The notes: generated from the sequence alone by a model not told the origin. A stretch of DNA of 64,000 nucleotides from DATKAS01 sp963773315 (GCA_963773315.1 CAVZAF010000006.1:1-64000), one strand, 5' to 3'. Shown: positions 1 to 9,529, counted from the first letter of the stretch. Made by a program: numbers and translations.

Positions 1-114
1 AGCTGATGCGGCTGTGGGTGGGGACCACGGGCGCGTCTTCTGCGCCGGTCGTACCACGCGACATTCCAAGCGCAAACACCTTCCGTGCACCGGGCCCGCT
101 TTCAGGGCTTCCGG

Positions 115-499
115 TCACGTCCGCCAGTCGGTCAACAGGCCTGTGAGGCCGACCAGCTCGAGGGCACGGAGCACGGAGGGCTGCGGGTTGCACAGCAACA
201 GCAGACCGCCGTTGACGGCGCACTCGTGCTGGGCGTCGATGAATGCTGCGAGGCCTGCGGCGCCGCAGAACGCGTAGGGCGCTCAGGTCGACTTCGATCT
301 CTGCGCAACCGACTTCGGTCGCGGCGCCGAGCGCCTGTCTGGCCTGTGGGGCCGTGTCCCGGTCGAGCTCGCCCGTGAAGGCGATCCGCACAACGCGGCT
401 CGACACGTGGAGCACCTCGATTGAGAGGCGAGGCTCGACGCGTTCATCCGCGTCGGTGCTGGCGCGAACCAAGTCGTCGCCGAGCGGTTCGATGGCCAC
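115..499 (-). pseudogene. STAS-domain anti-anti-sigma factor, frameshifted
   Basis: Read from GTG at 499 the minus strand gives a STAS-like protein. It has an N-terminal beta strand region, a 'FTGELDRDTA' segment and the signature approach 'EVDLSALR'. One base too many near 271-275 then moves the expected continuation 'FCGAAGLAAFIDA' and the C-terminal 'LRALELVGLTGLLT' into the next frame, which stops at 115. The combined length of about 127 residues is typical of stand-alone STAS proteins, which bind anti-sigma kinases and free sigma factors. The position usually held by the phosphorylated Ser (DSSG) reads GAAG here, so even a repaired protein might not be phosphoregulated. No partner kinase gene is visible nearby. 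The family call is good; whether the break is real is open. Confidence 0.75.
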
Positions 500-866
500 G
501 GCGCTACCCCCTGTATTCCCCGCTGTCTGAGGTCTGCAGAGCGATCGCGATTTTAGATAGTGCGGGTCGTAGCCGGTCAAGCGCGGAGAGCCCCGAGCGC
601 CGGAAGGGCGAGGCGTGCCGGCTCGCCCGCAAGATGCGAGTGAGGCAAGGAACGGACGAAGCCGGCGCCACCCCCGGGCCTCGCCCTTGCAGAGAGCGAC
701 GCCCACTGCCGGGCGACGGCGGATTCGCCCCGACGGCGGCGGACACTATCTGACAGCGGCGTCACGTGCCTATGGCACGCCGCGCCAGTCTGGCGCGAGG
801 CTTGCACGAGTGCGGCCGTCCACTCTGGGGCTAGCGCGGCGGACCGTGCACTACTAATTCGAGCCG
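500..866. other. No recognisable gene
   Basis: This stretch upstream of the STAS remnant has no open frame with a recognisable product, start signal or domain on either strand. I see no RNA gene or strong hairpin in it. Confidence 0.5.
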
Positions 867-887
867 ATGCCCATAGCCGCCTGGGAG

Positions 888-989
888 CTCATCGTCACCG
901 TCGAGCGGCTCATCAGCCAGCGAGGTGGTGTCGTCGCGTCGACCCCGTGCACGCGCGAGGGGTGCGTCGGGTCGAGGTTGCCGCCGCGC
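888..989 (+). repeat. Degenerate copy 1 of the small Cys-rich ORF
   Basis: The plus frame encodes 'VTVERLISQRGGVVAST' followed directly by 'PCTREGCVGSRLPPR'. These match the second half of the intact small protein at 4177-4353. The copy lacks the N-terminal CxxC half and about five residues (VLDKA-like) before the PC motif, and reads on past the normal stop. An open frame exists from ATG 867 to 1100, but only this middle part aligns. I treat it as a decayed copy. Confidence 0.6.
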
Positions 990-1112
990 GAGCGCATCGC
1001 ACATCAGGCGCGATGCACCCGTACTGTCCGATCGCGGGCCCGACCTCATACGGCCATCGGTGGGCTCACCCCACTGCAACGCCTCCGTCAACAACGCTGA
1101 CGGGAAACACAA

Positions 1113-1482
1113 CTAGTCGCTGGAGGCGGGTCCGCTTCGGGCGAAGATGTCGATGGAGAGCGAGCAGTTCACCTTCAGCGCCATGTCCAGGTTGCCGGTC
1201 GCGGACGCGGGGAGCGGCACCGCCACCGCCGCCCAACCGTTGCCTTCGGCGCCGGTGGCGGCAGTGCTGAGCCGGGCCAGTTGGGCAGCGAACGTCGCCC
1301 GCGCGGCCGCGGCGCTCATGGGAGGGTTCGGTTTCGCTGTCCTCGGCTTGGATCGCCTTCGCCACATCACAGAATCCGGCCTGGGTGGACGGCCCCGCCG
1401 CTGTCGTGTTGCCGCCCGACGAGCACGAGGCCATCGCCAGCAGTCCGACTGCCAACATGACCGGTGCCCGGCGCTTCCGCAT
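1113..1482 (-). pseudogene. Putative lipoprotein, frameshifted
   Basis: From ATG 1482 the minus strand encodes a signal peptide with Arg/Lys at the start, a hydrophobic core and a lipobox-like 'LLAMASC', then a Ser/Gly/Thr linker and 'QAGFCDVAKAIQAEDSE'. The frame is lost near 1330-1345. The second half, rich in Ala and ending 'NLDMALKVNCSLSIDIFARS', continues in another frame to the stop at 1113. The two halves together would give a secreted lipoprotein of about 120 residues with two cysteines in the mature part. I do not recognise the family. An upstream in-frame GTG at 1512 is possible, but the positively charged ATG start suits a signal peptide better. No neighbour suggests a role. Confidence 0.6.
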
Positions 1483-1690
1483 CCGCGCGCACCATAGTTG
1501 TCCCACTCTCACGCTGAGCCGTCAGTGGTGCGTCAACGGATAGTCCCCCGTTGGTCGAGGCAGCCAGGTGACGCGTCACCTACCGGTGTGGGACCAACGT
1601 CTGGGCACCGACCCATACGGGCCGCGCATATAGGAACAGCGTCCCGCGTCACTGCATCTGAAAAGCGGCTGACGCCGCTGCTGGTCGTCA

Positions 1691-1871
1691 TCGTGCACTT
1701 GTTCGATGCCGACACGCGGACCGACGGTGCGCCTACTGCCTCCGCGACACGATCGTCGTCACCGTCGAGCAGCTGCTCAGCACGCGCGGTGACGTTGTCG
1801 CGTCGACCGTGCTCGAGAAGGCGCCGTGCACCCGTGAGGGATGCGTCGGCTCGAGGATGCTGCCCCGCTGA
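1691..1871 (+). repeat. Degenerate copy 2 of the small Cys-rich ORF
   Basis: The frame ending at the TGA 1869-1871 encodes 'RRCAYCLRDTIVVTVEQLLS' followed by a 'KAPCTREGCVG' motif, closely matching the intact copy at 4177-4353. Upstream, 23 identical bases (1691-1713 here, 4162-4184 there) include the ATG of the intact copy. About 11 bases are missing between that ATG and the CxxC motif, so the ATG is out of frame. No other ATG, GTG or TTG opens the frame after the TGA in 1660-1680. This looks like a recently broken copy: both Cys pairs remain, but there is no legal start. Confidence 0.65.
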
Positions 1872-1954
1872 ACAGCCGCCGGTGCCGTGGGGTTTACCGT
1901 GCGCTGACCTTTGCCCCCGCAAGATCCACGCCCGTGACGTCCACCACGAACTCC

Positions 1955-2831
1955 ATGACCCGCGCGCCCTCGACTCGTGCGTTGCTGAACAAGGTTCCCG
2001 AGGTCGTCATCTGGTTCTGGATCATCAAGGTGTTGTGCACGACTGTCGGGGAGAGCTTCGCCGACTGGATCAACGAGACGCTCGGCGTCGGGTTGCTGAA
2101 GACGTCGCTGATCTTCACCGTCGTGCTCGCGGTCGTGCTGGTCGTACAGATGCGCCTGCCGCGCTACGTGCCGTTCGCGTACTGGCTGACGGTCGTCGTG
2201 CTGAGCGTGACCGGAACGCTGTACACCGACATCCTCACCGACCACCTGAACGTGCCGCTGTCCCTCAGCACGAGCGTGTTCGCTGTGCTGCTCGCGGTCG
2301 TGTTCGGCATCTGGTACGGACGAGAGCGGACTCTGTCGATCCACAGCATCGTCACCTTCCCTCGCGAGGCGTTCTACTGGCTCGCCGTTCTGGTGACCTT
2401 CGCTCTCGGCACCGCTGCCGGCGACTGGACGCTCGAACTCACCGGTTGGTCGCCCGGCAGGTCGGTGCTCTGCTCCCGCCGGCCTGATCCTCGCGGTCGT
2501 CATCGGATGGCGGCTCGGTGCCAACGCGGTGCTGTCGTTCTGGCTGGCCTACATCCTCACCCGCCCACTCGGCGCGAACCTCGGTGACTTCCTGGCCCTC
2601 CCCAAGTCCGAAGGCGGCCTCGGCCTCGGCACCGCGTGGACCAGCATCATCTTTCTCGGAGCGATCCTTGCGACGGTCATCTACCTCTCTGTCACCCGCA
2701 GCGACGTGATCGAACTCGAAAAGCCCCACGAACCCAAGCCACGAGACCCGAAACGGGAACGGATCATGCTCGGCTACCTCGCCGCCGTAGCCATCGCTGG
2801 TGGCGCGATCCTGGCCGTTGCCCACGCTTAA
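1955..2831 (+). pseudogene. COG4705-type membrane-anchored protein, frameshifted
   Basis: ATG 1955 (or in-frame GTG 1934) opens 'NKVPEVVIWFWIIKVLCTTVGE'-like sequence, the hallmark of the uncharacterised COG4705 family: paired repeats, each with several membrane helices and a 'TxGE/GTAAGDW' acidic motif. The first repeat and half the second are in one frame. One surplus base near 2470 moves the expected 'LAPAGLILAVVIGWRLGANA' and the C-terminal 'FWLAYILTRPLGANLGDFL' into the next frame, which ends at 2831. About 291 residues and some eight helices are expected, which is normal for the family. Function is unknown; the family is often called a membrane-anchored protein of possible transport role. 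The only clear defect is the single indel. Confidence 0.8.
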
Positions 2832-3014
2832 CCGCACGGGACCGCGGCCGCCGCCGAGGAGAGTCCGACCGCTACGACGGTTACGACGCTGACGCCCCCA
2901 GCAGGCCACGCAGAGCTTCCCGGCCCACGCCGAGTTCATCGGGTCCGTGCTCGATGGCCTCCACGAGCCGCGGTGACGTCGGCTCAGGTGAGATTGGCGT
3001 GACACTCGTCAAGG

Positions 3015-3599
3015 TCAGCGGCCGTCTGCGAGACGGGCTGCGTCCTCGATCTGCTCGCGGAACTTGCGCCACACCGTTGGGTCGCCGATGCGAAGGTTGT
3101 CGTGTCCATTGAGGAGTCCGGCTGAGCCGTCGATGCACTCCCGGATGATGTCGGCGTGACCAGCGTGTCGCTGGGTCTCGGAGGTGACATGGACCAGGAC
3201 GTGATGCAACGTGACGGGGCTGTCACCCCACCATGGCACCCGCCCGACGGCGTCTAGCGGCAGCTCGTTGATCGTTGCGTCGGCAAGCTCCCAGGTGCTC
3301 CGGTAGAGGGCAAGGATGCCTTCCCTCGTCTCGTCAGACTTTGCCCACATGTCTGCGTTGGGCTCTGCCTCGTCAAGCATCCACGGAAGCGGTCGGTCGT
3401 GGGTGCGACCGAAGACCTCACCGAAGTACCGGAGCTGCGTGCCGGCGTTGTGCTCGACGAGACCGAGCAGGTTCGTGCCGGTCGGGGTCAGCGGCCTACG
3501 GATGTCGTACTCGCCGAGACCCTCCAGCTTCCACACCAGCGTCTCGCGGGCGCCCACCAGGTACCTGTGCAGGTCTCCCTTCACGTCCAAACTGCTCAT
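3015..3599 (-). CDS. DinB-family protein (DUF664-like)
   Basis: This 194-residue protein starts at ATG 3599; an upstream in-frame ATG at 3662 would add an unlikely Arg/Gly-rich leader. The start 'MSSLDVKGDLHRYLVGARETL' leads into a four-helix bundle with 'GLVEHNAGTQLRYFGEVF', the usual first metal-ligand helix of DinB/DUF664 proteins. 'VLVHVTSETQRHAGHADIIRE' carries the second histidine pair. These features fit the DinB/YfiT-like superfamily, which in Actinobacteria includes mycothiol-dependent enzymes. A thiol link is only inferred, from the mshC gene at 18.8-19.9 kb. It stands alone, with no operon partner, and codon use matches the rest of the window. Confidence 0.85.
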   Translation of the reverse strand: MSSLDVKGDLHRYLVGARETLVWKLEGLGEYDIRRPLTPTGTNLLGLVEHNAGTQLRYFGEVFGRTHDRPLPWMLDEAEPNADMWAKSDETREGILALYRSTWELADATINELPLDAVGRVPWWGDSPVTLHHVLVHVTSETQRHAGHADIIRECIDGSAGLLNGHDNLRIGDPTVWRKFREQIEDAARLADGR

Positions 3600-4176
3600 G
3601 CCGTCGCCTCCTCGGCCACGCTCATGATTGCCCTTCGCCGACAATGATCGCCCGGCCATCACCCAAAGCCCGCTCCGAGACCCGTCGCACAGCTGGGCCG
3701 GTGGTTGCGCGTTGTGCCCTCAAGACACATCGTCGTGACACTCGCCAACCACGGCGTGCTCTTCCTCGACGAGCTCGCCGAGTTTCATCGCGTCTGTGGT
3801 GAAACCGTGGCCGCGGTGTCGGAGTCGCGGCCAGGGCTCCGGTGCATCGGTGCTCGTCTTCCCATCAGGGGCGTCGTCGTGGGGTCGGTGGCCGCGCAGT
3901 GACCGCCCAGCGGTCACGACCTCGCTCAACTCGGCGGGGACGTTCGCCTCTGGTTCGCGTCGCCGTGCTGGCCGAGCATCACGACAGGGCAGCCTGCTCA
4001 GCACTGTTGCCGGGGAGGCGCTCCGGGCGGGTCCGGGTCACCGACCAATCCCTACCTCAGTGGTTGGGTCCGGGATCCGTCGGAAACGGTGGCCGGCTCG
4101 GTCGCTTCGGGGGATCCGGCGGCCGGGCCGATCGCCGCGCGAGCGACCAGGCCTAGCGCAGTCGTGCACTTGTTCG
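3600..4176. other. Gene-poor stretch with a possible ComM scrap
   Basis: The only recognisable element is at 3723-3785 on the plus strand, where the frame reads 'TLANHGVLFLDELAEF'. This closely resembles the Walker B block of the Mg-chelatase-like ATPase ComM/YifB (typically 'SLAHHGVLFLDELPEF'). No Walker A or other ComM domain is present around it. The rest of the interval shows no supported gene. Confidence 0.35.
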
Positions 4177-4353
4177 ATGCCGACCGAGATCGTCACCCGG
4201 ACCGAACGGTGCGCCGACTGCGTGCGCAACACCGTCCTCGTCACCGTCGAGCAGCTCATCAGCACGCGCGGAGACGTCGTCGCGTCGACGGTGCTCGACA
4301 AGGCGCCGTGCACGCGTGAAGGATGCGTCGGAGCGCGGCTGCCGCCGCGGTGA
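4177..4353 (+). CDS. Small four-cysteine protein (intact copy 3)
   Basis: ATG 4177 to TGA 4353 encodes 58 residues. They are an N-terminal 'RCADC' (CxxC), a central helix-like 'VLVTVEQLISTRGDVVAST' and a second pair 'PCTREGC' (CxxxxC) followed by a basic tail 'RLPPR'. Two Cys pairs about 32 residues apart suggest a zinc-ribbon-like or other metal-binding mini-protein. No known family is recognised. Two degenerate relatives lie at 888-989 and 1691-1871. Between the copies the central helix and the second Cys motif are the most conserved parts, which is consistent with past selection on a protein. No clear Shine-Dalgarno sequence precedes the ATG. The DNA upstream from 4162 is also shared with copy 2. 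Confidence 0.6.
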   Translation: MPTEIVTRTERCADCVRNTVLVTVEQLISTRGDVVASTVLDKAPCTREGCVGARLPPR

Positions 4354-4880
4354 ATTCTGGGCGCCGGCCGTCGAGGCAATCTGGCCCGCCGTCGGGTGTG
4401 TGGAGGGGCTGTGAGGCGGCGGGCCAGTCGCATCATCCTGGGCGGGGAGCTCAGGGCTTCTGCGCGGTGTTACCACGCGACGACGCTCGGTAGACAGCGC
4501 GCGTCTAGGGGCGCGACGCTCGCGTGGCTTCTAGCCCTGAGCGGGGTTGGGGTGAGGAGTGGCGGGCGGCTCTCGGCCGCTGTCAGTCGACGAGGCCCAT
4601 CGGTGTGGGGGGGTCGTCGGTCCGGCCGAGAGTCATCCGTCCGCGGATCGGACGCAACGCCACTCAGTCCATTGTCAGGTGAGAAAGCGCACTAAGAGGG
4701 TGTTAGGCGGCGAGCCAAGACACACCAGATCGGGCATTCGGCGCTTGCGCCGCGACTACTCCGTTCAGCCGTCACAGCGGCGAGGCCGCGTGAGCGACCG
4801 TCGTTAGAGAGCGTTTGAGTTCCAACTGGGAAACCAGGCTGCCGGTCGGGGCGGAGGTCTCTGGGCAATATTTTGATGCG
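4354..4880. other. No recognisable gene
   Basis: No frame here gives a recognisable protein, and I see no RNA gene. The stretch separates the small Cys-rich ORF from the NIPSNAP-like gene and may hold promoter sequence for the latter. Confidence 0.4.
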
Positions 4881-5261
4881 ATGCCTCACCGGCCGCTAGG
4901 CCGCCTACAAGAGATCCGGGCTAGGTTCCCGCCAGTGGTCTATGAGTACCGGGCCTACACGTGCCTGCCGGGACGCCTGCCAGCCCTGCTCGACCGCTTC
5001 CGCACGACCACGCTCGGCCTGTGGGAGAAGCACGGCATCCGCACGGCCGGCTTCTGGACAGTCGAAGTCGGCGAGAACAACCAGGTGCTGCACTACCTGC
5101 TGGCCTGGGAATCGCTCGCCGAGCGCGAGGAGAAGTGGCCCAGGTTCGTTGCGGACCCGGACTGGATCTCCGCCCGGGTCGCGAGCGAGACACCCGACAA
5201 GATCGTCGCGAGCATCCGAAACGAGTTCTGGCGGCCGACCGACTTCTCGACGGTGCAGTAG
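4881..5261 (+). CDS. NIPSNAP-family protein
   Basis: The product ends as a single dimeric alpha/beta-barrel domain. 'YEYRAYTCLPGRLPALLDRF' matches the usual start of NIPSNAP proteins (YELRTYTxxPGxxxALL), and 'VLHYLLAWESLAERE' with 'FVADPDWI' matches the second half. The start is uncertain. ATG 4881 is used here, GTG 4935 ('VVYEYRAY') fits the family N-terminus best, and GTG 4815 is also in frame; none has a strong ribosome site. From 4881 the protein is 126 residues. Bacterial NIPSNAPs are small soluble proteins of unclear role. No operon partner is adjacent. Confidence 0.8.
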   Translation: MPHRPLGRLQEIRARFPPVVYEYRAYTCLPGRLPALLDRFRTTTLGLWEKHGIRTAGFWTVEVGENNQVLHYLLAWESLAEREEKWPRFVADPDWISARVASETPDKIVASIRNEFWRPTDFSTVQ

Positions 5262-5617
5262 CGCGCTTGACAGTCGGGATAGGCGATCCCGCGGGCGCAC
5301 ACCCTCAAGGGTCCGATGGCTCGACCGAAGTTCGCGACGCGACGCAGACGGCCTGTCGTTACCTCAAGGCGAGTGACCGCATTTTTGCGAGACATATCGC
5401 CGTAACCCAACGAGCGCGTAGCTGCCGATCTGCTCGCCGTCTCGGGTGAGAACGTGACTGTTGAGGGGGGGAGGGGGGTCTGCCCGCGACGTGTTTCACC
5501 GCGTCCGGTGGATCGGCACACGGTGCCGGCCGTCGCTTGGCGTTCACCTGCTGGTGCCGGTACTGCTGGCGAATAGCCACCCAAGCCAACGCGGGCCGAC
5601 CTGCGGAGCAGCCACTT
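5262..5617. other. Intergenic, with a short coding-like repeat
   Basis: No full gene is visible. At 5427-5456 (plus) a 30-base segment encoding 'DLLAVSGENV' matches 7734-7763 ('GLLAVSGENV') at 25 of 30 bases. Four of the five differences fall at third codon positions. The motif resembles the ComEC 'LLAVSG' signature but is too short to assign. Confidence 0.35.
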
Positions 5618-7120
5618 CTACACGCCGGTCTGCGCGGTGAGCCGTCCGGAACTCACCGCCTCGACGAACGCTTCGTAGTCCCGTTCGTTCTGGTCGGCGT
5701 AGGCGACGGCGAAGTCCGCGATGGCCCGGTCGAAGTGGTCGCCGTTGCCCAGGTATGCCGCTATCGCGATCCGGTCTCCCCAACGGGCGTGCGCCCGGGC
5801 CAGGGTCGCCCCGCAGATGCGGGAGTAGAAGGTCGCCCCCGGCACCCGCAGGCTGTCCACGTCGGCGCTGCCCTTCCAGTCGTGGAGCTGGCGAACGTAA
5901 TAGTCGCGGGTCACCCCGTCGAACCCCTTGATCCGCTGCCAGCCCAAGAAGATGTCCCCGGCCGCCTGCATCAGACGTTGGCCCGCCACCACTCGCTGGC
6001 CGTGATGGGAGTACTGGCTTTTGCCCAGAAACCGTTCTAGGACTGACTCCTGGGCCTCTTTCACCTGGAGGATCAGGGGGTCACGATCGTTGCGACCGAC
6101 CAACAGGAGGACGTAGCAACGCGTCCCGACGCTGCCGACCCCGACCACCTTGCGGGCCGCGTGGACGTAGCGGAACTCCTCGATGGGATGATGCTCCTGC
6201 GCCAGGGTTCGCCGGTAGGAGTCGAGCAGCTTCTTGATGAAGGCCTCGGCGTGCTCCCATTCCGAGCCAGGCACGATCAGATCCTCGATGGGTACGACGA
6301 GCGGAGGGTCGGCCCGGAAACGCAGCTCGCCGCCGATCCTGGCGGCCCGCTTGGAGACCACCCGCACACTGTCGCGGGCCCTTGCCTCGGCCACGATGCG
6401 CTCCGCACCTCGCACCTCGACCTTGCCCACACGCTTGCGGCGCTGCTCGTCGCGGACCCGGTCGAGGAGCTTCCCGACCTCGAGGTGCTCGTACCAGGCG
6501 TCGAGGGTCCGCCTCCCGGCCGATCGGCGCACCCGCAGCCGATATTCCTTGACCCCCGCCATCACGATCGCCCGCCGATCGGCCGCGGCGAAACCTCGAT
6601 CACGTCCTCCGACCTCGAAACTGGTCGCGAGCCGCTTGAGATCCCACTCCCACGGACCGGGAAGCGTCTCATCGAAGTCGTTGACGTCGAACACCATCTG
6701 GCGTTCGGGAGTGCCGAACACACCGAAATTCGACAGGTGAGCGTCACCGCAGAGCTGCACCGTGATCCCCGACCGCGGCGTGGCCGCCAAGTCGGCCGCC
6801 ATGATCAGCGCGGCGCCCCGGTAGAACGTGAACGGCGAGACCAACATCCGCCCATGCCGGATTGGGACAAGCTCGCCGACACGGCTTTCGGCCTGCTCCT
6901 CGAGCAACGCAATCGGGTCCGGTCGATCAGCCGGGCGCTCCCACCGACCATGAGTCGACCTGGGCGTCTCCCCACGCGCCGCTTTCCCGCGGGCGACCCG
7001 CTCCTCGTCGGTGAGACGCGCACGCCGCCATGCTGATGCGAATGGCCGCGCCATCGGCCCCCCATCAGCGCGGTCCGATCCGCGGCCACTCGTCATTCCT
7101 GGGCGTCTCGTCGCACTCAT
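5618..7120 (-). CDS. DUF2252-family protein
   Basis: This 500-residue protein carries the DUF2252 hallmarks in order: 'ELVPIRHGRMLVSPFTFYRGAA' (about 80-105), 'CGDAHLSNFGVFGTPER' (about 120-140), 'FDVNDFDETLPGPWEWDLKR' (about 143-162), and the C-terminal 'GATLARAHARWGD' with 'FAVAYADQNERDYEAF'. The family has a protein-kinase-like/APH-type fold, with HxD-like and DFDE motifs that resemble catalytic and metal sites, but its substrate is unknown. Length is normal. ATG 7120 is taken; the in-frame ATG at residue 23 also fits. The gene is intact despite its decayed surroundings. Confidence 0.9.
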   Translation of the reverse strand: MSATRRPGMTSGRGSDRADGGPMARPFASAWRRARLTDEERVARGKAARGETPRSTHGRWERPADRPDPIALLEEQAESRVGELVPIRHGRMLVSPFTFYRGAALIMAADLAATPRSGITVQLCGDAHLSNFGVFGTPERQMVFDVNDFDETLPGPWEWDLKRLATSFEVGGRDRGFAAADRRAIVMAGVKEYRLRVRRSAGRRTLDAWYEHLEVGKLLDRVRDEQRRKRVGKVEVRGAERIVAEARARDSVRVVSKRAARIGGELRFRADPPLVVPIEDLIVPGSEWEHAEAFIKKLLDSYRRTLAQEHHPIEEFRYVHAARKVVGVGSVGTRCYVLLLVGRNDRDPLILQVKEAQESVLERFLGKSQYSHHGQRVVAGQRLMQAAGDIFLGWQRIKGFDGVTRDYYVRQLHDWKGSADVDSLRVPGATFYSRICGATLARAHARWGDRIAIAAYLGNGDHFDRAIADFAVAYADQNERDYEAFVEAVSSGRLTAQTGV

Positions 7121-7226
7121 CGCTCCCCGAACAACGCGGCGGCCACACGCCGGTCCGCTCCCAAACGGAGCCGACGCCCGGCCTCCGTAAGGTAGACCGC
7201 TTCACTTTGCGGCGTCCGGTTTGGCC

Positions 7227-7721
7227 ATGCAGACCAGGCGCATACCGGGCAATCTGCATGGCTTGAACCAGTGGAACACGGTCGTCCCGAGCCGCGACGT
7301 CGGCGTGGCATTCACGCTTGTCTGCGACCGTGGCTTCGCAGCCGGTCTTTGCACTCATCGCCACGCCGCGATGGGCCATCTCGTGTGGATGGCGGAACCG
7401 TTCTTCGACGACTTTCCAACACCTGAGGGTGTGCAAGCGATCGTCGATTGGCGGTGGCCCGTGTTCTATCCACTCGGTGCCGCGCTACGTAGCAGCCTCG
7501 TCGATCGAGTCGGGCGCATCTCGATCCCCGCCGAGCTGAGCGACTTCCCCTCGATGCGCGGGGGCGGAGGTAGGCAGCCGTGGATGGAGTACCACGACGG
7601 CAGGTTCGGAGGACCTGGGCCGAGCACGACTGACCGTGACCTTCCGATCAAGATGATTGTGAACCACGAGATGCTCAAGGAGATGCTCGTGAGTGGCTGG
7701 CGTCCTGCCGACCGTTGGTAG
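7227..7721 (+). CDS. Hypothetical protein
   Basis: This open frame of 164 codons has the third-position GC bias of real genes in this window. It ends in a charged, well-formed C-terminus 'KMIVNHEMLKEMLVSGWRPADRW'. The middle is rich in aromatic residues (HLVWMAEPFFDDF, DWRWPVFYPLG). I recognise no family, signal peptide or membrane helix. TTG 7221 is an alternative start. It diverges from the DUF2252 gene across a gap of about 100 bases. Moderate confidence that it is translated. Confidence 0.5.
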   Translation: MQTRRIPGNLHGLNQWNTVVPSRDVGVAFTLVCDRGFAAGLCTHRHAAMGHLVWMAEPFFDDFPTPEGVQAIVDWRWPVFYPLGAALRSSLVDRVGRISIPAELSDFPSMRGGGGRQPWMEYHDGRFGGPGPSTTDRDLPIKMIVNHEMLKEMLVSGWRPADRW

Positions 7722-8619
7722 CGCCGATCCGCCGGTCTGCTCGCGGTGTCGGGGGAGAACGTCGCGGACGTGCCCCGGCCCACGACGACCGTGCCCCGCC
7801 GCCGCCGCACGGTTCGGAGTGAACCGGCGCACCGTCCTCCGCGTCGTTGCGGGACCAGGCCGTGTAGGCGCAGTCGTCAGTCCATTGTGAGGCGCCGACG
7901 TTCGAGATGCTCAGCCCACCCGCTGCACTTCACCTTCGCCCACGCTCTCGAGCGGGCGCCGGGACGGTACAGCGAGCGCTCGAGGACCACGCCGCGGTGA
8001 CTTCACAACGTAGGCGTACCGGTATGTCGCCGGGTCGCGCACCGCTTCGCGCCGTCATACGCGGTCATCTCCGGCACCGGCTGCATCTTGCACTCCGGCT
8101 ACAGGACGACCTTCCAGGCGAAGTGTGTGCGCCAGGCCGACCACCTCCGCGGCGCCGGCCCGGCGCTGAGGCTCTCCGTCGGGCGAGGAGGGAGAGCCGC
8201 CAATCCTGTACCCCGTCTTCACCTCGCCGGAACCACGAACAGTGCTCAGGAGAACACAAATGACAGACAGTCGCGGTGACTTAGTCGATCGCAACTTCTC
8301 CGTTACCGGCTGATATTGCAGTCCGGCTACTGACCGGCGCGCACAAAGCGCCGGCCGGGCCACTCTGAGGAGGCTGGCTCCACGGGTGTTCCGACCGGCG
8401 CGGAAAGCCCCCACCCGGACGAGCGGGCCTGGGGTGGTGGCCGTCCATGCCGTCCCCCCGGACTGCTCGCGATTCTCGCTGAGCCCGACTGCCGGCGATC
8501 GGCTCAGCCGCCATCCCCCGACGCGACCGACACCGTGACACGCGCGTGACACAAGATGCCGAGAAACGGCCGGAATCGGCGAGCAGCGGTCGGTAGTGAA
8601 TCTGCAGGTCAGGCCGTGT
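7722..8619. other. About 900 bases without a supported gene
   Basis: Only the 30-base repeat at 7734-7763, shared with 5427-5456, stands out. Several minus frames stay open over 8055-8552, but they are Arg/Ser/Pro-rich and look like shadows of GC-rich sequence. No tRNA, hairpin terminator or mobile-element end was found. Confidence 0.45.
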
Positions 8620-9523
8620 CTAATCGCGTTGCGCCTGGTACCCGGGGTCGCTCGGCCAGTTCGGCTGGAGCAGATGCCACTGGTCAGGCGCGATGCGGAT
8701 CAGCTCCTCGAGCCGATGCGCGAGCTCCTGCGTGATTCTCGCGAGGTCTTCTGTCATCGAACCGTGACGCGTCGCGTCGAGGGGTGGACCGACCTTGCCG
8801 AGGTGGCCGCCGTCGGGTCGGAAGTACACCGCGGTCGGGAGCACCGGCGCACCGGTGCGCAGCGCGAGCGTCGCGGGGCCGGCCGGCAGTGTCGTGCGCT
8901 CACCGAAGAACTCGACCTCGATGCCTCCTCCTCCGATGTCGCGATCGCAGAGGAGGCACAGCACGCCGTTGGACTTCAGCGCCCTGATCGCGGCTGACGC
9001 TGCGCCGGGGCCCAGCGGCACGACGGTCATCCCGAGGGAACGGCGGTACTCCGCGAACCACTCGAACAGCTCGGGCGGCTCGACCGGCTCGACGATCACC
9101 GTGATCGGCAGGCCGCAGTCAGCGATCCACCGTCCCGCCCACTCCCAACCTCCGAGGTGCGGCAGAGCGAGGATGACACCGGTGCCGTCCGCGATTCCCT
9201 TGCGAAGGTGCCCGAATCCTTCGTGGGTGAAGTGCGCGGCGATCTCGACGTTCGAGAGCGCCGGGATGCGAAAGGACTCGACCCAGTAGCGCGCATACGA
9301 GTCGAACGACCGGTCAACTGCGCGACGCAGCGCGGCGCCCTTCAGCGACTCTCCGTGGACCCGGCGGAGGTGACGGGCGACGATGTCTCGCCGTCCCCGC
9401 ATCGCCTGGCCGAAGCCCATGCCGGCGAGTCGCGACACGGGGCGCGACGAGCGAGTCAGGGAGGACTTGCGAGAGCTTGGCGCCGGTCCGGTAGGCGGCG
9501 ACGACGGCCTGTCTGTCAGGCAA
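8620..9523 (-). pseudogene. PatA/HtrB-like lipid acyltransferase, frameshifted
   Basis: The bulk of the protein matches lysophospholipid/PIM acyltransferases (LpxL/HtrB fold): 'ALPHLGGWEWAGRWI' (the HxxxxE-type catalytic block), 'CLLCDRDIGGGGIEVEFFGE' and 'GAPVLPTAVYF'. The N-terminal 'DRQAVVAAYRTGAKLSQVLP' is in another frame, opening at TTG 9523 right after the stop of the PI-synthase gene. A single-base slip near 9440 joins it to 'VSRLAGMGFGQAMRGRRDIV'. Repaired, it would be about 300 residues, normal for PatA, which acylates phosphatidylinositol mannosides at the membrane. The upstream PI synthase supports that role. Translational coupling to it is likely. Confidence 0.8.
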
Positions 9524-9529
9524 GGGTGA

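Noticed and set aside
504..746. An 80-residue minus-strand ORF upstream of the STAS gene
   Set aside because: Its composition is Arg/Ser/Pro-rich, with no motif and no ribosome site.
1..8600. An integron or transposon as the cause of the decayed region
   Set aside because: I found no integrase, transposase, terminal inverted repeats or attC-like sites in the sequence.
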